Below are positions 11,613 through 23,500 of a DNA stretch of 64,000 nt, piece after piece (within the stretch, counting starts at the first letter, position 1; each line of letters opens with the position of its first letter). This DNA is from Chlorella sorokiniana (Eukaryota > Chlorophyta > Trebouxiophyceae > Chlorellales > Chlorellaceae). The notes under the pieces are model-generated. The model was not told the DNA's origin. It did no database searches and saw only the letters and a list, made by a program, of their open reading frames with translations. The position numbers and the translations under genes are program-made. The stretch spans positions 806,001-870,000 of the forward strand of contig CP084616.1 of NCBI GenBank assembly GCA_025917655.1. The letters run 5' to 3'.

Positions 11613-12416
11613 CTGCTCCGCGCAGGGGCGGGCGGGCAGGAGGGCCACTCTAGTGGGCGACACAGGCAGAGCATTCCATCCTTGGCATGGCTGCCACATG
11701 TGCGCATCCACAGAGAGGACGACAAGCTTCCTAAGGCAAAGGGTGGGCTGATGGCAGGGGGCTGGCGGGCTGCCGTGCCGGCCCCCTCCCCCGCGCCAAG
11801 CCAACCGGCAGGTGCGTTGAGAAGGCTGGTGTGCGGCGCAGTAAGCGCGGCATGGGCGAGCACCTCATCAGCCAGATGGTGAAAAAGATGCGCATGCAAT
11901 CCTGCAGCTCTGTAGTCCTGAAAGCAACGGCTGCCAGGGCGGCGGCGGCATGCCCGTCAGCGTGAGCCCAAGAGCCGATCTGCCAGCGGGTATTGTGAGG
12001 CCTGCAGTGCTTGGAACTTGTATGGAGCCCTGCTCTGGGTAGAATCTACGCCGCCCGCATGTTTTTGCTGCTGCCCGGTGTCGTACTCGCAGACTTTCCG
12101 CTGCTGTTCGCCTCCCTCCCCTGTCCATGCAATGATGAGTGCCAGTTCTCCAGTGCACACGTCCAGTGCCCCTTCTTGCCTTTCTGCTGCAGCACATGTC
12201 AAGGCGGCATGCTGCAGAAGACAGCATGCTGCAATGCCACATCACCTGTCGCCAGACAAGATGGAGATGCGAGGCAGCAAAGGTCGTCTGACATCAGGAC
12301 GTGCCCTCGCTTGGAAACTCAGCCGCCAAACAATCGCGGGCACGTCAAGCTTGTGGTGTGGAATGTTGAAATCAGCAGCGTGAATCACAGGCTTATTCTT
12401 GATCGGAGGTGAGCGC

Positions 12417-15400
12417 CTATTCTTCCTTGCGCTTGCCGCGGGCACCCCGGGCCATGTGCTTGTGGATGTTGTGGATGGATCGGCGGCGGCCCGCCGCCCG
12501 CACGACTGCAGCGGCCAGAGCGATCAGGGCGGCGGCCTGGCCCCACACCATCAGGTTGCCCACCACGAAGCAGGCCTTTGGTCCATCCAGGAACAGGGGC
12601 AGGTTGTTGAGGCGCCAGGCGGCGGCGGGGCCGATCACGCGGTACAGCCAGTACAGCGGCAGCAGCGCCGCATCCACCACCGCGGGCACCAGCGGGTCGG
12701 CGGCGGCGGGCAGGCTGTTGCGGCCGAGGATGGGGCCCCACCTGCAGTCGGTCAGAGGCACAAAAGACCAGGCAGAAGAGCAAAGGTTACACATTTGAAA
12801 ATGGCGTGAAAGATGCTGGGATCAGCGCAAGTGAAGCCAGAAGGGCGGAGCCAGCCACTCACTTGGTGTGGGGGCTTGCCACAACGCCGTCCACGACAAT
12901 GCCACGGGCCTGCGAACAGAACAGCAGCATGTCAGCCTGCTGCAGGAATGCCACGTTTCCCTGGCCCCTCCATCCGACAGCTCTGTGTCTGAGCAGCGCA
13001 GTGCCAGCACCGACTAGCCGATTCCCGCTGCAAGATCATTCATCATATGCAGCCTCCAGCCAAGCCAGCCCAGCCTGCAGCCTACCCGCACAAAGGGGCT
13101 GTACGCCCCCAGCTCCTGCAGGTCTTCCACCGACAGCACGCAGGCGGGGGCTGCGCCCGCGCTGGCGTTCTGCCCCACCGTCCACGCCACCATGCCGGCA
13201 TGCACGGAGGGCGGCAGCGCCATGAAGTGGTCGCGCTGCCAGCTCAGCCGCCCGGCAGCCAGGGTCCACGCCGCCTGCGCGCTCGCAAGCCCCCCTTCTC
13301 CCCGCTGGCGACTGCCTGGGCCAGCGAGGCGCATGCGCCGCTCGGGTCCTGCCCCGCCGCCAGGTAGTGGGTGTGGGACAGCTGCAGGCGACGGGTGGCC
13401 CCGCCGCCCGGCTCCGCCACCACCAGCGTCGCAAAGTTGCCCATGCCGGCCGGGTTGCGGTGGTTCCAGAAGTACACCTCCTCGTACCGCCGGCGGCCGT
13501 CCCACCCCACCGCCAGCACGCGGTCGCCGGAGCGCAGGTCAGACATGGGCAGGGTGCGGCCGTCGGGCAGCTGCACGGTGGCACTGCCGGGAAGCAGATG
13601 CAGGTGTTGCCTTCGCAGGTCAGGCCGCCGCCGCAGCAGGACAGCTCGGTGTCACAGCAGGGCAGCTCGCCCGCGTTGCACTGCGTCGGGGGCAGGGGGC
13701 AGCAGCTGCTTTGAGAGGGAAGCGCCAGCGGGGTGCAGTGCCCGCCTCTTGTGGACGGACAGCTGGTCCACAGCATGGGAGCAGGCAGGGCGAGCGGGCC
13801 AGGCAGCCCTCACCGTGCCACAGGTGCCGAAAATGCAAGCGTTTGTGTTCTGGCCGCAGCAGTCGCTGTTCTTCGTGCACGTCTGTCCCACATCCTTGCA
13901 TGTGGGGCTGCAGAGGGAAGGCGGCATGCGGCGAAGTTGGCACGGGCGACCGAGACGTTGGCATCGGCCAGCGGGGCGGCCAGGGTGGCGGACTGCTTTG
14001 CATTCTGCCTTCAGTGGCCAGCCAGCATCTGCGATTCTTCAACGCTTTGGCACCAAAACTGCAAAAATGCTGCGCCAGCTGTGCCCCACCAGCTGGGCAA
14101 GGTGGCTGGGTTGCGTGCATACTGAGATGGGCCGGAGTTCAAGCCCGCGGCGTTGTTGGCTGTGATAGTAAAGAAGTACTCAGTGCCGCAAAGGATGTTG
14201 GCGAACTTCACATCGAAAACTCCGGACTGCAAGGCGCATGGGTGCCCACAGCACATGTCAGCAGCAAGTAAGCAGTGTGCATGGGCGGTGGTGGTAGTAA
14301 GATTGCACCAGGGTGGTAGTGATGACGTTTGTGTGGCAAGGGGGTGGCTGGCGGGGCGGGGGCAGCATGGGCCGCCCTTGAGCGTGCACAGCAGCTGCAC
14401 GCATGCCAGGCAGCGTCAGCCTATTTGTCAAGCACAGGCGGGTGCCCAGCTTGCGGCAGGCCGCACCCCAGATTCGACCACCGTAGCTGCCAAGGTTAAT
14501 CCGCCGTTGGTTGGCGTGCCAGTAATTTGGTAAAACATCATGCCTGTGGGTGGAATGGGATGGGTCTTGGGGAGGAGGGGTGGGTGAGGTGGGGGAGGGG
14601 AGTTTGAAGGGTGTTCGGGAGGCAGGCATGTCAGCTGAGGGCTGGTGCTGCTCACGTCCATCTGTGGCGCCTGTCCAGGCTGGCCTTGCCACGTAAACGG
14701 TGAGGGTGTAAGTGGCGTCGCAATCAATGCCGTATGAAACGTCCGTGATGGTGGGAGGATTGGGGGGCCGTAACATCTATGTAAACCTGCGTTGTTGATC
14801 GGGCCACAAGCTGTGCCGGCGCAGCAGGGCGGGTCGGCTGCTGTCAGAAGGCTGCGGGGACGAGAGCCCTGCAGGCGGCGGCCTGCAGGCCCCTGAAGAG
14901 GGTCGCAGCTGCTGTTCTGGGCGGCGCAGGACGGCGGCGGCGGGGGGCTTGGTGGCGGGGGCTTGGCGGCGGGGGCTTCGTGGCGGGGGGCTTGGTGGCG
15001 GGGGCCTGGCGGCGGGGGCTTGGTGGCGGGGGCTTGGTGGCGGGGGCTTGGTGGCGGGGGCCTGGCGGCGGGGGCTTGGTGGCGGGGGGCCTGGCGGCGG
15101 GGGGCTTGGTGGTGGGGGCCTGGTCTCGGAGGAGGCGGGCTGGGCATGGGACTCGGCGGGGGAGGGCTGGGGCTCGGCGGAGGGCTGGCGCTCGGCGGGG
15201 GAGGGCTGGGCTTGGGGCTCGGCGGGGGAGGGCTGGGCTTGGGGCTCGGCGGGGGAGGGCTGGGCTTGGGGCTCGGCGGGGAGGACTGGGCTTGGGGCGC
15301 GGCGGTGGAGGGCGCGGCTCTGGGCGCGGCGGTGGAGGGCGCGGCTTGGGGGCGGGTGGAGGGCGCGGCTTGGGGCGCGGGGGTGGAGGGCGGGGCTTGG

Positions 15401-17123
15401 GGGCGCGGGGTGGAGGGCGCGGCTTGGGGGGCGCGGCGGTGGAGGGCGCGGCTTGGGGGCGGGGGTGGAGGGCGGGGCTTGGGGCGCGGGGGTGGAGGAA
15501 GCGGCTTGGGGGCGGGGGTGGAGGGCGGGGCTTGGGGCGCGGCGGTGGAGGGCGAGGCTTGGGGGCGCAGCGGCGGTGGGCTGGGCTTGGGGCGTGGGCG
15601 GGGGAGGAGGGGAGGGGCGGGGGAGGGCGGTGGCGGGTCGTGGCGCGGGATGATGTTCCACACCAGGAGGATGGAGGCGTTGTTGGGCTGGAAGGGGTAG
15701 AGGCCAACCTCAGGGTCCCCGCACTTGGGCGGGGCCATGGTGTTCTTGATCACCCCAAGGTACAGGCGGGAGCAGCGGCCAGTGCGGGACTGCGGGAGCA
15801 AGGAAGCGAGCAGGGGCCAGCTTACGGAATGGTTGATGGTGCAGGCAAGGGCAATGGGGGCAGACAAAGGGGCCAGCTCTTCAGATGCAAGCATGCTATG
15901 TGTACAAGTCTACCCCTTGGACCCTGCAATGCCCGACAGGCGGCTGCCCTCACCGCGGCGCGGAGGTAAAACTGGCCATGCCCAATGGGCTGACCCGCCA
16001 CTGCTGGTGCTCGCTCCAGCACCCACTCGGTGTTGGTGCTCAGCGCGGTGGCGCTCACGCCGCTGTCAGGGCAGCGCCCGAGTAGCCAAAGTAGGAGCGG
16101 GCGGGGCAGCCGCCGCCCGGGAAGCTGGCAGCCCGGCACTGGACCTGCCACGAGGGAGCACGAGCGCGGCGGCGGCAGCAACGGCAAGCTTGAACGGTGG
16201 GCAGGCAGCGTTGTGTGCAGGCGCCGACGGCTTGCGAGTGCGGCGGATTCGTTGCCAGGCTGCCCTTCTCTCGCATGCTGCCACACGCACCTGGAAGGTT
16301 ATCCTGTTGCCGATGAGGTTGGCGGGGTTGCCGGCCACGGAGGGGGCCTTGACAGTGTACCAGGTCGTGCGCACGCCGCCGCCATAGGTCCAGGTAATAA
16401 TGTTGTCGTTGTTGCTGCGGTGCAGGCATGGGTGACGATTGTGTGTTGGGGGTGGGGAAGGGGGTCTCTGTGCTGGTGCGAGCATGCGGGGGAGAGGGCC
16501 ATGCATGTCCAATGAGACAAGGGCTGGCGGCTGGGCTGTACCAGCAGGTGCCACACGTGCGTCACCCACCCGCAATAGTTGGTGCCAGCCCAGCCTGCAG
16601 GCGGATGAAGGAACACGGGGCCATCAATGCTGTTGCGAGGTGGGAGGGCGGCCAGGCAGCAATGCCTACGGCGCATGGCAGCGGCGGCCAGCAGGCTCCA
16701 ATTTGCGGCCCACCTGCGCCGGGCGGACTCGTGCATCCATCGCGGCCAATCAGGTAGATCCACTTGCGCCCAGGATCCACTGCCTTGGTGGGGTCAAAGG
16801 CGTACGCTGCAGAGGAGAGCAGTGGGCATAGTACGCGCGTGCAGGGGAAGCCAGCGGCTGGGCAGCGGCAGGGAGCTGCCATTCACTGCGGGCACGGGAT
16901 GCCCGCCAGATAAAAGCGCGCCAGCCCCGTGTATTGCGTTGCCAAACGTTAGTCCCAAGCACCGTGAAGCGTGAAACCGGGGGAGCAGCCCAGACCCTAA
17001 ACCCTAGGCGGCGACAGTGTGGCGGCTCGGCTGAGCCCTCGGAGGTTATACACCAGACACACCTAGCCCACTCAGCAGCAAAAACAGCGCCAGTGGGTCG
17101 CCGGATAGCACGTGCCGCGGCAT
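12417..17123 (-). CDS. secreted proline-rich protein with FN3-like, cystine-knot-like and Hedgehog-type Hint domains, copy B
   Basis: Tandem paralogue of copy A. Start at 17123 opens a signal peptide (hydrophobic LALFLLLSGL). Exons: 17123-17063, 16806-16714, 16594-16570, 16414-16291, 16144-15954, then from 15789. Order: N-terminal module (FDPTKAVDPGRKWIYLIGRD, NNDNIITWTYGGGVRTTWY), one fused Pro-rich rod (about 15645-14935), Cys segment, FN3-like repeats (LCGTEYFFTITANNAAGLNS), knot-like CKDVGQTCTKNSDCCG, and Hint (CFPGSATVQLPDG, SHTHYLAAG, GIVVDGVVASPHT). A membrane helix and basic tail follow, with the stop at 12417. It lacks the Cys-rich/beta module that separates the two rods in copy A. 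Four frame breaks coincide with those of copy A. The product is probably secreted or surface-anchored and could autocleave at the Hint Cys; no ligand or role can be read. Confidence 0.82.
14935..15645 (-). repeat. fused proline-rich rod of Hint B
   Basis: About 0.7 kb of imperfect GC-rich repeats. The left part (plus coordinates) is of the GGCGGGGGCTTGGTGGC type and the right part of the GGCGCGGCTTGGGGCGCGG type, matching the second and first rods of Hint A but joined directly. Several very long opposite-strand open frames here are artefacts of the repeat composition. Confidence 0.88.
16994..17007 (+). repeat. telomere-like ACCCTAAACCCTAG in intron 1 of Hint B
   Basis: Two partial CCCTAAA units in tandem, contained in the first intron, 3' of exon 1 (17123-17063) in gene order. 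The equivalent place in Hint A lacks it. It resembles a plant telo-box or a small interstitial telomere scar. Confidence 0.6.
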
Positions 17124-17513
17124 CGTGTTCCCCGCAGGCTGTTCCGGGAGGGCTGCTGGTCCCTGCTAGAAGCTCTTAAGCCACGAAGGCGAAAGCAGGC
17201 ACCAGGCGGTGCCCTGAGCTTCCAGGGAATACTTGCTGCAGGCCGACTTAGTGACTATTCTGCATCGCGACGCCGCTCAAATAAATATGGACCCTATCAG
17301 AGGCCCCGTGCTCACGCAGCGCCGTCGAGGGTTGTTGAAAGGAAGAAATTAGGCGACAACATTTGCTTTGATGTACACTGCCGCCAACTGAAGGGAATCT
17401 GGACGGCGCTGGTGATGGTATGCAGCCTAAGACAACTGCACATCGGCAGTCTTGCAGTGCATGCCACTGCATGCCAGTCAATGACCAAACAAAAGGGTGC
17501 GTTTGGTGTCTTA

Positions 17514-20500
17514 TCAACCCAATCGCTGAGCTTTTGCGACAGCGGAGCTGGCGCCTGCTGCAGCAGCCCCGCTGCCGCCTGCTGCAGCGGCCAGCGCCTG
17601 CTGCGTGTACTGGTGGATGGCCAGCGCGCCCGACACGTGGACGTTGAGCGACCTGCAGGGGGCGCTTCACATGCGCTCGAAAGCCGTCGCCACTTCCGTC
17701 TCCTTGCCACGCGTGCCCCGCAGCCCGCAGCGCAGCCTCGCCTGACCACCCCCAGCAGCGCAGCCTCGCCTGACCACCCCCAGCTGCGGGATCTCCACCG
17801 TGTGGTGCATCAGCGCCAGCAGGTCGGCGGGGATGCCCTCCTTCTCGCGCCCCAGCAGCAGCACCGTGCGCCGCGGGAAGGAGAAGGCCTGCTCCGCGCA
17901 GGGGCGGGCGGGCGGGCGGGCGGGGGCAGGCGGGCCATGCAGTGGGCGACACAGGCAGGCGCTCCATCCTTGCGCATGTGCGAATGCGCAGGGAGGATCG
18001 CAAGCTGCCAAAGGCAAGGGGTGGGCTGGTGGCAGGGGTGCAGGGGGCAAACACAGTCCCATGCCGCCCCCACCCCCCACCCCCCACACCCACCACTCCC
18101 CCCCACCGCCCCAGCCGAGTGCCGCCGCAGCCCACCTGCAACGGCACAGACTCCGCGCTTTGCTCCAGCCCCACCAGCGACCAGCCCCGGGCAGCCTGGG
18201 CGCGCAGCCAGCCCGCCAGCCCCGCCTCGGGCACCTCCAGCAGCGGCAGCCAGAGGTGGGCGCTGACGGCGATGCTCCTGAACTCAGGCTGCCGCGTCGT
18301 CGCCAGGTCAGCCAGCACCAGGCCGCCAGCCCTGCGGCGCGGTCAGCAGGGTGTGCACGCATGTGGCCGCCACAAACAGCTGACGATGCAGCAAGCTGTG
18401 CCCATGTGTTTCCTTGTGCTACCCAGGGCGGAGCCTCGGGAGGAGAAGCGCGAGGGGCGGCGGCGGCGCTCAGGGCTTCAGGGCTGGGCCAGGCTCGGCC
18501 CACGGTTCTCGGCACCAGCGGCCCTCTTGCCGCATTTCAACTGCCCGCCCCTCACACACGTACATGCATGAGCACGCGCCCCCTCCCCGACGCCACCCAA
18601 CGCGCCTGAACACCTCGCAGGTGCGAGCCAGCCCAGCCAGGTTGGGGGCGCGGCTCAGCAGCGAAGCAACCACCAGCAGCTCCTGCCTGGGGCCCGCCCG
18701 ACTGGCGGCCGCCGCCTCCGCCGCCGCCAGCTCAGCCTCCAGCCCATCCTCGCCGCCGCTGCGCAGCAGCGCCGCCGCGCCCAGCGCCGCCGCCCACGCG
18801 CCGCCCCCGCCCTTCTTCTGCCAGTTGGCGGCTGCAGAGGACGCCGGCGGCTGCGACGTCGCGGCAGGGCCGCGCAGCGTGTGCTCCCGGGCCAGCGCCG
18901 CCGTGCGGACCTGGTGCAGGTCGTGCCGTAGCTGCTGCCGCTCCGCCGCCAGGAACGCCGCCACCTCCTCCAGCAGCGACTGCGGCAGCACAGTGGGGCA
19001 GCACAGCGAGGCGGGCGAGGTGGGAGGCCATGCTTCGTGCCCTGCTTCATTCAGCCGGGCAAGCAGGCCTTTGCAGGCGCAACCACGGCTGGCATCACGG
19101 CAGCAGTGCACCGCGGGCGGGGCAGCAGCGCAGCCGCCGCCAGCCTGGCGTGGCTCACCGCCGGGCGCCCTCGAACGACGCATCGCAGCGGTACACCGCC
19201 CCGTCCTGCACCGCTTCGGAGCATGGCCCACCCATTCAACACAAGCAAGCAGGATCGCTTGGCGCGTCCTCAGCATGCACAGCGCGGCGGGCGGCCCGCG
19301 GCAGCGCCAACGCCACCGGCTGCACCTGGCTGAGGATGGCGGCGGGGGTCACGGCCGCGTCGAGGTCAAAGGCATCGAAACAGAAGGCGTGGGACAGCCC
19401 CCGGCGCAGCCGCCCCACCTCCTCGTTCGCGCTGCTGCGGGGCGGGGGAGGGAGGCACGCGGCGGCGGGGAGGGTTGCTGCAAGGCAGGACCAGCGGGGA
19501 GATGGAGCGCGGCAGAGCGCTGCCGCCGCCAGCAAGGCCTGCGTGACGCAAGAGCGGCCGCCGCGGAGGGCCGCAGCAGCGGCGCCGAGCGGGTTTGGGG
19601 CTGCCCGGCGCGCCTGAAGAAGCGGAGGAGGGCGGCGGCGGTGGCGTCTCGCGCCGGCAGCGCGGGCAGCAGCTCAGAGGCGCCACAGCACCAGCTGGGC
19701 AAAGGTGCGCAGGGCGTGGACGTGGGAGAGGGCCCAGGGCGCCACCGCCTCGGCCACCTCGCCCAGCAGCAGGCCGTCCGCCGGCTCCTGCTGCCGCTGC
19801 TCAGCCCGCCTCGGCTGCTGCTGCTGCTGCTCCTCTGCTGCGGCTCCAGCTGCCTGGGGGCGAGCCAGGCCCAGCGCCGCCGCCCGCGCCGCAACGAGGA
19901 TGAGGGAGGAAAGCGCGTGGCTGCCGCTGGAGCTGCAGTCGCGCAGCAGCGGCAGCACGCGCGCGCGCAGCAGCGCGGGGCGGCGGCGCAGCAGCTGCAG
20001 CGCGACGGTGTCGGCGTACTGCCTGACGTTGGCCACCTCGGCGGTCTCCAGCACACGCAGCACCGCCTCAAAACCTGCGGACGGCATGCGTGCACCCAAC
20101 GCACCCGGCTACTTGGCAACTTTGGAGGCTGGCCACTTGTACCCTACCCAAGCAAGAGGGGAAAGCAGGGGCAGCGAGCAGAGCGGCGGGACGTCGTCAC
20201 ACGCAGAAGTTGGCGGCAGCGGCGGCATGCCCCACCTTCCTCCACTTCATCTTCGGGAACAGCGGGGCTCAGCACGCACAGCGCCTGCCACAGCCGCACC
20301 TGCACGGCACAGTTGCAGGGTTTCCGCAGCAAACTGAGCGCGGTGCGATGGAAGGCAGGACCCCGCTGGCCAACCTGGCCCAGCGGCGCCGCCGCCCGAT
20401 GCACAGCGGCAGCACGGTGACAGCTTCTGGGCACCTTCTTGCGGTGCGTGGTGCTGAGGGGGTGTACCGCGCTGCCCCCAGCTCCGGGTCAGACCTCGCC

Positions 20501-20528
20501 AGCGCCAGCAGGCAGCGCCAGCTGTCGC

Positions 20529-20571
<43 letters not shown>

Positions 20572-23500
20572 CCGGGCCGCCGCCGCGGGCAGCCTCCACC
20601 CAGGCCCGCAGCATGCACAGCGCAGACACGCGCGGCGCCAGCTCGCTGGACCCCAGCGCTGCCGCCAGCTGCGCGTCCCCGGGCGCCACCAGGGCCGCCG
20701 CCTCTGCTGCCGTCTCGGCGTCCGCGGCCTCACTCTGCGGAGGGGGAGAGGGGGCCAGGCGCGGGTGGTTGGTGTGGTGAGCAGGAACACAGGTGCATGA
20801 GCACGTGCGGCTGCGTTGATTCAAGCTGGGATCGCTGCCTGCTGCCGTCGTTGCTGGCAAGCAGTTTTCTGCTGCTGTCTGGCCACGCGGCGACCGGCCC
20901 CACGCACGGCCAGCTGGGCAGAGCAGCCTTGGGCGAGCGCAGCAGCAGCGCAGCACGACGCACCAGCGGGCTGCTGCCGGGGTCTTCGGAGGAGCCCCAC
21001 AGCAGCAGGCGCTGGGTGGCGGCGGCGTGGCAGGGAGCCAGCTCGGGATGCGCCGCCAGCAGGCCGCACAGCTGCAGGGCCCACGTCTCGGGCGGCAGGG
21101 GAGGAGGGGCAGCTGGTCGGCAGGCGGACGGCGGCGAGCAGCCCGGCCCGGCGAGGAGCCAGCGGGGGAGGCCCAGCACACCTTGCCAGGCAGGCAGCTA
21201 GGAATGCGCAGGACTACAGCCCCCCCCCCGCGCCCCGCGAAGTGGATCATGCAACCGCGCTGCCTGCTGGCACCATGCCGCGCCCCCATACACGCACCCA
21301 CACACGCACCCACATGCGCAGTGGTCCCACCTGGAGCGAGACGAAGCTCATGGCCCGCAGGCTCTTGCCCCCCGCCCCCAGCAGGCCCAGCACCAGCTCG
21401 TGCAGCAGGCCGCCGGGGGCGTGCAGCGCGGCGCGGCGCGGCGAAAACAGCGCCGGGTGCAGGCAGGCTGCCACCAGGGCCGCGGTGAGGCCCGCGCGGC
21501 GGCGGCGCGACCCCGCAGCGCCGCTCTCGTACGCGCGCCACGCGGCCCGGGCCAGCCAGCCCACAAGGGCTGCCACCTCAGCTTCCTCGCGGCTGCCGCA
21601 GCCGTTATCGCCGCCCCCGCGTCGCCAGAGGCAGGGTCTGCCGCCTCGGCCCCAGCACTCTGTTGCTGATCCAGCAGCAGGCGGCGCAGGCGGGGGCCTT
21701 CCAGCGCCGCCGGCAGCAGCCGCCTGCAGCAGCGCAGCTGCAGCAGGGTGCGCCGCGGGTCGGCGTCCGGCCCGCTGTCGCCCGCCTCCGCCTCGAGCGC
21801 ACGCAGCGCCGCCGCCAGCGCCGCCGCCTGCTGCTCCTCCCAGCGCCGCTGCTGGTCCGCGTCCTGCTGCCGCTCTCCACCCAAAGCCAGCCCCTGGCAG
21901 TGCAGCAGCTCCAGCAGGCCGTCGGCGGCCCTCCAGCACAGGCGGTGGCAGTACGCCGTCGCTTCCTCGCCGCCGCCGCCGCCCCGGACGGCCGCAGCGC
22001 CAGCCGCCCCCTGCAGCGCCAGCACAGCGCCCAGCGCTGCCTGCGCGGCTGCGCGGACGTCGTCATGACGTGGCAGCTGCTGGCGCTGCCAGCCGCGGCC
22101 GGAGCCAGCCGCGGCCGCCAGCGCCAGCGAGCAGTCTGCCAGCGGCGCCAGCCGGGCTGCGGCCGCCTGCCAGCATGCCGCGCAGGAGGGCGGCCCCTGC
22201 CGTCGCCCCTCTGCTGCCGCAAAGCTCTGCAGCGTGTGGAGGCAGCAAGCCGCCAGCCGGGCAGCAGCCTCGGCCGCAGGCTGCTGCCCGCCGGCCAGAA
22301 GGAGGCTCAGGCCGCCGCTCGCACACGCCAGCGCCTGCTGCGCCAGCCGAGCAGACGGCCGACCCACGCCCCTGTCCTGCCCGCCCTGCTGCGGGGCTGG
22401 CTGCCACAGCGCTTCCGCCGCCGCCAGCTCAGCATACGCGGCCAGCTCGGCGCCGGCGGCGGCCAGCACAGAGATGAGACACCCCTCCAGTCCGCCGGGC
22501 CCCCTGCCTCGGTTGTTGGCTGCTGGGGCACCGCCGAGGGGCTGGGAGGCTGCACCGCCGCCAGCAAGCCGCCCAGCAGGAGCAGGCAGCGCTCCGGCGT
22601 GCCGTGCGGCAGGTGGGCCTGCAGGCAGCGGGGGAGGGGCGGGGGCCGCTTGCAGGACCCAGGCGGCCGGCCAGCGGCGTGCCCCACAGCTTGGCCGCCG
22701 ACATCTGTGCTGCCAGCGTGCCTCGAAACTTCTTGAGCCTCACCGCCGGTGGAGCAGGGACAGGGCATCGGTCAGGGAGGATAGCGCCGCCGCCACGTCA
22801 GCCGCCGCCACGTCAGCCGGGCCGCGCCCGCGCCGCCGCTGCCCACAGCGCCTGCTGCAGCCCCGACGCCGCCGCCGGGCGTGGAGGCAGCCAGCACGGT
22901 CAGGCGGGCCAGGCTGCCGGCAGCCTCCTGCCAGGAATTCCAGTCCCCGCTCCCCAGCGCTCTGTGCGGCGGCGGCGCCGTTCCCAGGGCGCCGCTGCCT
23001 GCTAAGTAGCCCTCCACGCAGCAGCGCAGGTCACGCAGCAGCTGCTGCTGCCCCGCAGCCTGCAGCCAGCCCGCCGCGGCGCCGTGCAGCTCCCCGCCCG
23101 GCAGCACCAGCGGCGCGGCAGCTGGTGCAGCCAGGCGGCGGCGGCCTCCAGCAGCGCTCGGCGCCGCTCTGGGTCGGCAGCGGCCAGGGGCGCCAGCGCG
23201 GCGGCGGCTTGCAGGAGGTGGCCGCACACGGAAGCGGCGTAAGCGCCCGAGGCGCCGCCGCTGCCCCAGTTGCTGCCCAAGCCCTGCGTCGCCTGCCTCA
23301 AGTGGCGCAGCAGCTCCAGCCGCCGCTTGACGCCGTGCCCGGCCTGCCAGCTGGCGGCAGCGGCGGCCTCGGCGGCCGCCGCCACCGCGGCCGCCGCCGT
23401 CTGAGCGAGCGGCCGCTGCACGAGGCGCTCCTGCTGGCTGGTCTGTGGAGAGCCTGCCAGCAGGCCCAGCAGGCCCAGCAGCAGCTCCCGCTGATCATGC

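Larger units (their letters stand above)
4747..11818. repeat. segmental tandem duplication, unit 1
   Basis: Unit 1 begins at GAGAAGGCTGGTGTGCGGCG (4747), which matches 11819. It runs through Hint gene A and the truncated TARBP1 3' end. Homology with unit 2 fades at about 11760 here and about 18040 there, inside a TARBP1 intron. The junction between units lies at 11761-11818. Gene order within each unit, on the plus axis, is: basic-peptide exon, Hint gene (-), then TARBP1 3' exons (-). Confidence 0.85.
11819..18040. repeat. segmental tandem duplication, unit 2
   Basis: Starts with a degenerate copy of the basic-peptide exon (GAGAAGGCTGGTGTGCGGCG, with frame-breaking differences downstream). 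It continues through Hint gene B and ends inside an intron of the intact TARBP1-like gene. It is shorter than unit 1 mainly because one module of the Hint gene is missing. Confidence 0.85.

Noticed and set aside
14949-15969. Very long plus-strand frames (up to 329 codons) opposite the Hint B rod
   Set aside because: Same reason: G-rich repeat lacks stops in several frames.
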